DNA from: Candidatus Stahliibacteriota bacterium
Lineage (GTDB): Bacteria; Hydrothermota; Tepidihabitantia; B3-TA06
Length of the DNA: 5,728 bases
Reading direction: 5' to 3'
NCBI GenBank assembly: GCA_030670165.1
Contig: DAOVCF010000132.1
Coordinates: forward strand, 1-5,728
Shown: one piece after another, positions 1-4,170 of the stretch
Position numbering within the stretch: the stretch's first letter is position 1
How the letters are laid out: each line of letters begins with the position of its first letter
Translations under genes and position numbers: made by a program
Notes under the pieces: generated by a model
Seen by the model: the letters and a program-made list of their open reading frames with translations, nothing else
What the model was told of the DNA's origin: nothing
Database searches by the model: none

Positions 1-387
1 GTTCAGGCCGAGTTCGCGGATCGATTGGTTGCAGAGGTTGGCTCTCACGACTACTCGGCACTATCCGTGGTTTCTCAGACGTTTCTTGAAGTCGAGAAGT
101 TATTTGATATCCCGTCTTCTGCGTTCGTGCCTCCACCAAAGGTTAAATCGACCACCATCAGAATTAAGCCATTGGAAGGGGTTGAGCTACCCGTGTCAGA
201 GGACAGGTTCATTAAATTCGTCAGGGCCTGTTTCACCCATCGCCGCAAGAGACTTGCTAATAATCTAAAGATAATGGGTATACCCTCGCCGGACAAGCTG
301 TTGGGAAAACTGGGGCACTCGCCAACCGTGCGCCCGCAGGAGCTCTCATCACATGACTACATTGAGCTTACTAGCTCTCTTGCTTAA
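1..387 (+). CDS. rsmA: 16S rRNA (adenine(1518)-N(6)/adenine(1519)-N(6))-dimethyltransferase RsmA/KsgA, C-terminal half (5' end outside the window)
   Basis: RsmA uses S-adenosylmethionine to dimethylate two adjacent adenines in the 3'-terminal hairpin of 16S rRNA, a late step in small-subunit maturation in the cytoplasm. The frame is open from base 1 and ends at TAA 385-387, giving 128 residues of a family that usually has about 260-270. The visible part starts just after where the catalytic NPPY-type motif would be, with VQAEFADRL matching the family's Q-E-A-R-L helix. It continues with HDYSALSVVSQ (residues 16-26), FVPPPKVKS (42-50, family F-x-P-x-P-K-V-x-S) and FTHRRKRLANNL (78-89, family F-x-x-R-R-K-x-L-x-N-x-L). 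It closes with a typical RPQEL segment. The SAM-binding N-terminal half is missing only because the window begins inside the gene. The last 35 nt overlap the next gene, which suggests a shared transcript. Identification rests on motif order and is secure. Confidence 0.96.
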   Translation, partial: VQAEFADRLVAEVGSHDYSALSVVSQTFLEVEKLFDIPSSAFVPPPKVKSTTIRIKPLEGVELPVSEDRFIKFVRACFTHRRKRLANNLKIMGIPSPDKLLGKLGHSPTVRPQELSSHDYIELTSSLA

Positions 388-2140
388 CGCGTTCGGCTCG
401 GACACGGTGATCATCTACTCATCCGGGTATAATAACGTGCTGCAACGCGGGGTATGGAACAGCGTTTACTTCGAGCGAGAACTGGGAAAAGAACTCTTCC
501 TGACCCTGAATGAGTGGCATTCAATAAGCTGGGACTCTCTATCCAAGGACCTTCGTCGCAGCGCTTATAACACCGTAGGTGTAATCTACAATCCTGCCCA
601 GTGGCTCGCGATCAAAAGCGGCCTCACCGGTTCTCGTTCCATAACCGAAGAGGCAGACGGCAGCCAGGGCTACACTCGCTACAGCTCTCAGGGATTTCTG
701 AGGACTACCGTGTCCACCGATCTCATATACTCCTATTACGACGTAAGATACGGTGAGGAACGTTCAGCCGTCTCAGGACCTGCGGCAGGCTGGTCCAAAG
801 ATGAGATAAAAAAGGACGCAGCCACCGTAAAACTACGTATGGCCCCGTGCACATTGAGTGTCTACCATCATCTGGATCGCCACACCACCTGGTCAGATGG
901 CGGCGACACGCTGAAAGCGGCGCTTGCCCGCATACCTTTCCTTAAAGGATACCTCTTGAGCGGAACCGAGTTCGGCCGCCGCCGCACCAAAGGATACTCA
1001 GACTACGAGGAACTGGGGACTAAGTTCTGGGTCAGGGATACGCTGAGGATTACTCCACGTGTAGGACTCTCTATCGGCGGCTCCTACATGCTGGACACGC
1101 TCACAAACAACCTGAAGGAAGATCTAACGTACAGCGAGAACGAACGCAACCTGAGCGCACGCGTAAGTTATGCCCCATTCAAACAGACAAACCTCAAACT
1201 TGAGCTGGCAAACGAACAAAACTCTCACGATCAGGCCAACGACTACTACGATGAAGAATCATTTGAGAATTCTTTCACAGGCAGTATCTCGCACAACTTC
1301 TACAGACGTCCCGATCATGCGAAGAATCTATGGACCAGTGCCATCAACATGATATCACCGGGCTACATCTACTTCTCTCACAGCTTATCACTTAAGCGCA
1401 TCTCGACACCGGATTCGGCCAACGCCCTTGACCGGGATAACTTCAGGGAGCGTCTAAGCCTTTCAGCAACCCTCAGACCCCAGGAATATCTCTCAACATA
1501 CTTTACACTAAGTCATTACATCCAACGCACACACTACACGGACACAATCAACACAAGCTACGCCGTCAGTTCAAACGAACGCAAATCAAGCAATGCATCG
1601 TGGCATCTTGACCTTGAGGTTCCACGCTACCTGGCTATCTCAAACTCGGCAGACCTCTCCTTTGATTGGATAAGATACTACAACGATTCCACCCTGAACA
1701 GAGCCGACAGAACCTGGAGTGAACGAATCTCTGCGAGCGTGTTCCCCCAAGCCACGCTCCAGCCGGGTGCCAATGTGAACTGGGAGCGTTACGAAAACTG
1801 GCGCATTTTCTCAGGCGCATTGGTGCGTAGCGGGCTCAAGGATATATTTGAACAGCGCTACAGCATCTCTTTCGTCCAAAAACGCAAAGAGGAAACACCG
1901 AGATGGTGGGGGCATCCCTATTGGGAACAGGAGTGGTTAAGGATCACAGGATTTGCAGGTATAAGGATGGAAATAACACCTGCCGAACCCCAGGGGTTGT
2001 GGCAACAAAGCCGGTTTGCTGGGATAGAGACCTCGGTCCGCCCCTGGCCATATCTTTCATTGAACGGTAGGGTAAAATTCACAAGGAGCGACTATGAAGC
2101 ACCTTTTGAGGCTTCTTGCTTCCTCAGCAGTTCTTTCTAG
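353..2140 (+). CDS. Unrecognised exported protein, probable outer-membrane beta-barrel (595 aa)
   Basis: I do not recognise a named family. The N-terminus is a short hydrophobic export-like segment (residues 1-15, MTTLSLLALLLNAFG) without a clear basic n-region. After it, almost the whole protein is a succession of short alternating hydrophobic/polar segments rich in Tyr, Trp, Phe, Ser, Thr and Arg. These are separated by charged turns (for example YSENERNLSARVSYAPF and ERLSLSATLRPQEYLSTYF), as in transmembrane beta-barrels, and there is no long hydrophobic helix. The protein ends in Phe, the usual last residue of barrel proteins. ATG 353 is the first usable start: the frame has a stop at 272-274 and no ATG, GTG or TTG from there to 353. 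AGGAG at 338-342 precedes it by 10 nt, so the 35-nt overlap with rsmA is real unless TTG 362 is used. The 3' end overlaps the lipoprotein gene by 47 nt. An LptD relative is conceivable beside rsmA, but no OstA-type N-terminal domain is visible. The barrel call is inference. Confidence 0.85.
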   Translation: MTTLSLLALLLNAFGSDTVIIYSSGYNNVLQRGVWNSVYFERELGKELFLTLNEWHSISWDSLSKDLRRSAYNTVGVIYNPAQWLAIKSGLTGSRSITEEADGSQGYTRYSSQGFLRTTVSTDLIYSYYDVRYGEERSAVSGPAAGWSKDEIKKDAATVKLRMAPCTLSVYHHLDRHTTWSDGGDTLKAALARIPFLKGYLLSGTEFGRRRTKGYSDYEELGTKFWVRDTLRITPRVGLSIGGSYMLDTLTNNLKEDLTYSENERNLSARVSYAPFKQTNLKLELANEQNSHDQANDYYDEESFENSFTGSISHNFYRRPDHAKNLWTSAINMISPGYIYFSHSLSLKRISTPDSANALDRDNFRERLSLSATLRPQEYLSTYFTLSHYIQRTHYTDTINTSYAVSSNERKSSNASWHLDLEVPRYLAISNSADLSFDWIRYYNDSTLNRADRTWSERISASVFPQATLQPGANVNWERYENWRIFSGALVRSGLKDIFEQRYSISFVQKRKEETPRWWGHPYWEQEWLRITGFAGIRMEITPAEPQGLWQQSRFAGIETSVRPWPYLSLNGRVKFTRSDYEAPFEASCFLSSSF

Positions 2141-2717
2141 TTTGCTGGCAGGATGCAATCTCTTTAATCCCGAAGACTACGCCGAGAGTCTCAGCCCTGT
2201 AGATTCCATGACCGTCTTCCACAATCTGGTTAACGCTTACAATACACTCGACTACGAGGCGTTCCTTTTATGCCTTGACCCGGACACCTTCTGCTTCGTG
2301 CCAAAAGATACCACTCAGGGTACGTACTATAAGCCGTGGGGCTATGAAGAGGAGGACGTGCTGACATTTACTATGTTCGAGGAGTTTAAAACCGAGCGTC
2401 GGATCCCTCCCCTGATCCTTCAGATAGATACCACTCGCTTCTTCGCCACAGACACACTCGCCTCCCTGCACGCAAACTACCTCCTTATTACGCCTCTTGT
2501 GGAGTACGATACCCTGGCCGGCGGATTCGAGCTGAAAATCCGAAAGCGAGGGAACTACTGGTACATCTCCAACTGGCAGGACGTAGCAAGCGAAACCCTA
2601 TTCGTGGAGCACGAGACAGAAGAGGGCGAAACTACAATAGATACAATCGCCCCGAAGATAACCGAACATGACTGGAGCGATTTAAAGGTTTACTTCCGCA
2701 TGGAGGTCAGCAATTAG
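2094..2717 (+). CDS. Putative lipoprotein with NTF2-like fold (207 aa)
   Basis: The N-terminus is a classic lipoprotein signal peptide: basic MKHLLR, a hydrophobic core, then the lipobox L-A-G-C with the lipidated cysteine at residue 21. The mature protein would be anchored to a membrane facing the periplasm. It is acidic and opens with a helix-type segment (VDSMTVFHNLVNAYNTLDYE, about 36-55) followed by FLLCLDPDTFCFVP. This is the start seen in many SnoaL/NTF2-like lipoproteins, where a helical pair is followed by a curved sheet. Later segments (FELKIRKRGNYWYISNWQD) look like the closing strands of that fold. No catalytic residues can be assigned, so a ligand-binding or structural role is a guess. 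AAGGAG at 2083-2088 sits 5 nt before ATG 2094 and fixes the start. The first 47 nt overlap the barrel gene, which fits translational coupling and a possible shared envelope task. The gene ends 9 nt from the convergent Roadblock gene. Confidence 0.9.
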   Translation: MKHLLRLLASSAVLSSLLAGCNLFNPEDYAESLSPVDSMTVFHNLVNAYNTLDYEAFLLCLDPDTFCFVPKDTTQGTYYKPWGYEEEDVLTFTMFEEFKTERRIPPLILQIDTTRFFATDTLASLHANYLLITPLVEYDTLAGGFELKIRKRGNYWYISNWQDVASETLFVEHETEEGETTIDTIAPKITEHDWSDLKVYFRMEVSN

Positions 2718-2726
2718 TGGTAGAAG

Positions 2727-3104
2727 TTATTGTTCCAAGATGGATGCAATTTCTCCTGCCACCCTGCGCATATCAAGGAGGATCAATCCAAGATTGGCAC
2801 CGTGACGGGTTATGGCTACAAGAAGCGAGGATGCTCCCGACCGCATGATTAATATGTATCCTTTCGGTGTTCTTATATGCACCTCGGTAGACTCCCCCTT
2901 GTCAAGCTCCTCGGAGGTGCGACAGGTCACCGTAGCAGCCGCTGCGCATATCGCAGAGAGACGCTCCTCATCAAGATTGGCGGCAAGCGAGGAAGCAATA
3001 ACCAAACCCTCGTTTGTAGCTACTGCGGTGCCCTGGATGTCCGCATCCATCCTCCTCAATCCTTCAAGTGTCTCGTGTATCTTCTCTGCCCGCGATTGGT
3101 TCAT
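2727..3104 (-). CDS. Roadblock/LC7 domain protein (125 aa)
   Basis: The protein is one complete Roadblock/LC7 domain, the alpha/beta fold of MglB and related bacterial regulators, which form dimers and commonly bind small Ras-like GTPases of the MglA type in the cytoplasm. Visible family features are an N-terminal helix ending DADIQGTAVATNEGLVIAS (about 21-39), a helix EERLSAICAAAATVTCRTSEEL, a strand pair around TEVHIRTPKGYILIMRSG, and the closing LVAITRHGANLGLILLDMRRVAGEI. The length is normal for a stand-alone domain. GTG 3107-3105 and ATG 3104-3102 are adjacent possible starts. The ATG is preferred because AAAGGAGG (3117-3110) lies 5 nt away from it but only 2 nt from the GTG. No partner GTPase is in the window. 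The gene stands alone on this strand, divergent from the DUF1858 gene, with its own promoter. The family call is firm. Its pathway (polarity, motility, secretion or other) cannot be told from here. Confidence 0.93.
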   Translation of the reverse strand: MNQSRAEKIHETLEGLRRMDADIQGTAVATNEGLVIASSLAANLDEERLSAICAAAATVTCRTSEELDKGESTEVHIRTPKGYILIMRSGASSLLVAITRHGANLGLILLDMRRVAGEIASILEQ

Positions 3105-3109
3105 CACTT

Positions 3110-3117
3110 CCTCCTTT
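3110..3117 (-). promoter_or_regulatory. Strong ribosome binding site that decides the Roadblock start
   Basis: On the - strand the sequence reads AAAGGAGG, an almost complete match to the 16S rRNA anti-Shine-Dalgarno. It is followed by AAGTG and then ATG. Spacing of 5 nt supports ATG 3104-3102 over the in-frame GTG immediately before it. Confidence 0.8.
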
Positions 3118-3127
3118 AGAGCTTCTA

Positions 3128-3156
3128 ATTATTACACAAAACTAGTTAAATGTCAA
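3128..3156 (-). promoter_or_regulatory. Sigma70-type promoter for the Roadblock gene
   Basis: Read on the - strand, a perfect -35 hexamer TTGACA (3156-3151) is followed after 17 nt by AATAAT (3133-3128), five of six matches to the -10 consensus. Transcription would begin near 3121, leaving a leader of about 17 nt that is mostly the ribosome binding site. The promoter lies in the 89-nt gap shared with the divergent DUF1858 gene. A plus-strand TAAAAT at 3170-3175 in the same gap has no convincing -35, so the + side promoter is not assigned. Confidence 0.65.
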
Positions 3157-3193
3157 GGGGTGAATCACATAAAATCGTTACTTAAGGAGAACG

Positions 3194-3406
3194 GTGAAAA
3201 TAACCAGAGAAAGCGTGCTTGAGGAAATCATTACAGCTTATCCTGAGACGGTTCAGGTTTTCATCCGCTTCGGGATGCCCTGTTTTGTTTGCGGTGAGCC
3301 TGCCTGGGGAACCGTAGGTGAGAACATGGACCGTCACAAGGTGGCTGAACCCCAAAAGCTTCTGGAGGAGTTGAACAAAGCGGCAGAGGTAAGGAAAATG
3401 ACCTAA
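3194..3406 (+). CDS. DUF1858 domain protein (hybrid-cluster-protein-associated redox disulfide domain type), 70 aa
   Basis: The small protein begins MKITRESVLEEIITAYPETVQVFIRFG and then has M-P-C-F-V-C-G (Cys30 and Cys33), followed by a helix-type region with W38 and T40. This is the layout of DUF1858 domains: a first strand and helix with a pattern like a family P-E-x-x-x-V-F-x-x-x-G-M, then a CxxC pair in the position C-x-x-C-x-x-A-x-x-T. The family is found alone or attached to hybrid cluster (prismane) proteins and other redox enzymes. The CxxC is thought to be redox-active or cofactor-binding, but its exact role is not settled. The start is GTG 3194. AAGGAG at 3184-3189 sits 4 nt before it, and no better start is present. 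The C-terminal 25 residues are charged and probably helical. No hybrid cluster protein gene is in view, so the partner is unknown. The likely site of action is the cytoplasm, as there is no signal peptide. Confidence 0.88.
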   Translation: MKITRESVLEEIITAYPETVQVFIRFGMPCFVCGEPAWGTVGENMDRHKVAEPQKLLEELNKAAEVRKMT

Positions 3407-3433
3407 AGAAAAGCGTAAAATCCTACTTTTTAT

Positions 3434-3453
3434 GTAGAGCTTGACAAGACTAC
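3434..3453. promoter_or_regulatory. Imperfect dyad over the -35 box, possible operator
   Basis: GTAG (3434-3437) and CTAC (3450-3453) flank CTTG-A-CAAG (3440-3448). The two half-sites are symmetric except for one extra base on the left. The dyad covers the -35 hexamer of the promoter for the 3550-4086 gene, where a repressor would act. In addition, the nonamer CTACTTTTT occurs twice in the same orientation (3423-3431 and 3450-3458), the second copy lying between the -35 and -10 boxes. Repeats this short can arise by chance, so the operator call is tentative. Confidence 0.25.
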
Positions 3454-3468
3454 TTTTTGCACTATAAT
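3441..3468 (+). promoter_or_regulatory. Consensus sigma70 promoter for the 3550-4086 gene
   Basis: The -35 box is TTGACA (3441-3446) and the -10 box is TATAAT (3463-3468). Both are perfect matches, with a 16-nt spacer, one short of the optimum. Start of transcription is expected near 3475. It is the strongest promoter-like sequence in the window and implies high or tightly repressible expression of the exported protein downstream, and possibly of the gene at 4171 through the hairpin. Confidence 0.82.
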
Positions 3469-3474
3469 TTATTC

Positions 3475-3549
3475 AGATGGGTGAGGGGGAAAGCCTCCAA
3501 TAAGGTGGTGAGCCCTCCTTGAAATGCTTAAAATCGCGAGGAGGAAGCG
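3475..3549 (+). promoter_or_regulatory. Structured 5' leader with an anti-Shine-Dalgarno segment (candidate translational switch)
   Basis: The predicted leader of about 75 nt contains CCCTCCTT (3513-3520), which copies the anti-Shine-Dalgarno of 16S rRNA. Its CCTCCT (3514-3519) can pair base for base with the ribosome binding site AGGAGG (3539-3544), hiding it. The same pyrimidine run can instead pair with GAGGG (3483-3487) or fold back on AAGG-x-GG (3502-3508), either of which would free the site. A second copy of CCTCC lies at 3494-3498. Mutually exclusive pairings of this kind are typical of riboswitches, RNA thermometers and protein-controlled leaders. I could not match it to a known riboswitch class. 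The pairings are seen in the sequence, but the switching is inference. Confidence 0.4.
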
Positions 3550-4086
3550 ATGAAAAAACTAATCCCTCTAATCGCCGTTGCATTGGCAATGGCTATACCC
3601 TCAGTCATGGTAGCCGTCGAGTACAACGGCTACGATAACTCAACCAAAACGGTTCTGATGGAATGGGTAGAAGACGCAATCAATGCGGATAATATCCCGT
3701 TTACCTCTACGAGCGAGAAGGATGCTTTCCTGGCCTTGATAGATACCCTCTACGCTAAGCGCGATGCATCGGATTGGAGTGGCTGCGTTACCGTGGCGGG
3801 TTACCTGGGATCAGCAGTGCAGTATATCCAGGGATCAAGTATCAGGTCGTTGGTCGAAGACTGTTGCCAGGTCACCGCAGATGCCTATAACGATCCTTCC
3901 CACAATACGATCATGACACCAACAGTTAAGACATCTATCCAAGATGGGTTGAACGATGGTAACTCGGAGTCTCTGGGTGTTAAAGGAACACTTACACATC
4001 ATGCTGAGATCGTGACCGAATATCCCGATGGCACAACAAAGACGGAAGCAGCTTGCACATGGAGTCTCGAGGTTGAAACAACCTAG
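3550..4086 (+). CDS. Exported protein of unknown function (178 aa, four cysteines)
   Basis: I do not recognise a family. MKK plus a hydrophobic core to about residue 22 (cleavage probably after V-M-V-A) is a standard Sec signal peptide, and there is no lipobox, so the mature protein of about 156 residues would be released into the periplasm or outside. It is acidic. The first two thirds look helical (TKTVLMEWVEDAIN, EKDAFLALIDTLYAKRDASDW, IRSLVEDCCQVTADAYND). The end looks like beta strands (GTLTHHAEIVTEYPDGTTK, CTWSLEVE). Mature cysteines are Cys79, the adjacent pair Cys105-Cys106 and Cys169, enough for two disulfides. AGGAGG at 3539-3544, 5 nt before ATG 3550, fixes the start. The gene follows a fully consensus promoter and a leader that may hide this ribosome binding site. 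It lacks a CxPxR motif, so it is not an obvious substrate for formylglycine formation by the FGE-like domain encoded downstream. A structural or stress-related exported protein is possible. Confidence 0.87.
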   Translation: MKKLIPLIAVALAMAIPSVMVAVEYNGYDNSTKTVLMEWVEDAINADNIPFTSTSEKDAFLALIDTLYAKRDASDWSGCVTVAGYLGSAVQYIQGSSIRSLVEDCCQVTADAYNDPSHNTIMTPTVKTSIQDGLNDGNSESLGVKGTLTHHAEIVTEYPDGTTKTEAACTWSLEVETT

Positions 4087-4108
4087 GGATAAACCGAATA
4101 CAGCAAAT

Positions 4109-4146
4109 TACAGCTCAGGGAGAGTGTAATCTCTCCCTGAGCTGTA
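4109..4146 (+). terminator. Perfect 16-bp intercistronic hairpin (terminator-like, no T tract)
   Basis: Arms 4109-4124 (TACAGCTCAGGGAGAG) and 4131-4146 are exact reverse complements around the 6-nt loop TGTAAT. The hairpin begins 22 nt after the stop of the upstream gene and ends 24 nt before the next ATG. No run of T follows (the next bases are TACGTCTAAAG), so it does not fit a classical intrinsic terminator. It may instead protect the 3' end of the upstream message, cause partial termination, or separate expression levels of the two genes. Confidence 0.5.
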
Positions 4147-4170
4147 TACGTCTAAAGTAAGGAGAAGTCA

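Noticed and set aside
3170..3175. TAAAAT as a -10 box for the DUF1858 gene
   Set aside because: No acceptable -35 hexamer lies 16-18 nt upstream, and the implied start of transcription would fall almost on the ribosome binding site. The evidence is too weak to annotate.
2812..3222. A 136-residue plus-strand frame opposite the Roadblock gene
   Set aside because: It lies antisense to a gene with a clear family match, has no ribosome binding site, and its translation shows no domain. It is a coding shadow.
3423..3437. CTAC-TTTTTAT-GTAG as a terminator hairpin for the DUF1858 gene
   Set aside because: The stem is only 4 bp, low in GC, and followed by no T run. It is better viewed as part of the promoter-region repeats.
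3477..3503. An 8-codon frame (MGEGESLQ) in the leader starting 2 nt after the predicted transcription start
   Set aside because: It has no ribosome binding site, would need leaderless initiation, and its purine-rich sequence is better explained as RNA structure. It is too short to support as a gene.
3550..4086. The small exported protein as a substrate for formylglycine modification by the FGE-like domain downstream
   Set aside because: None of its cysteines (79, 105, 106, 169) is in a CxPxR context, the sequence that formylglycine-generating enzymes recognise.
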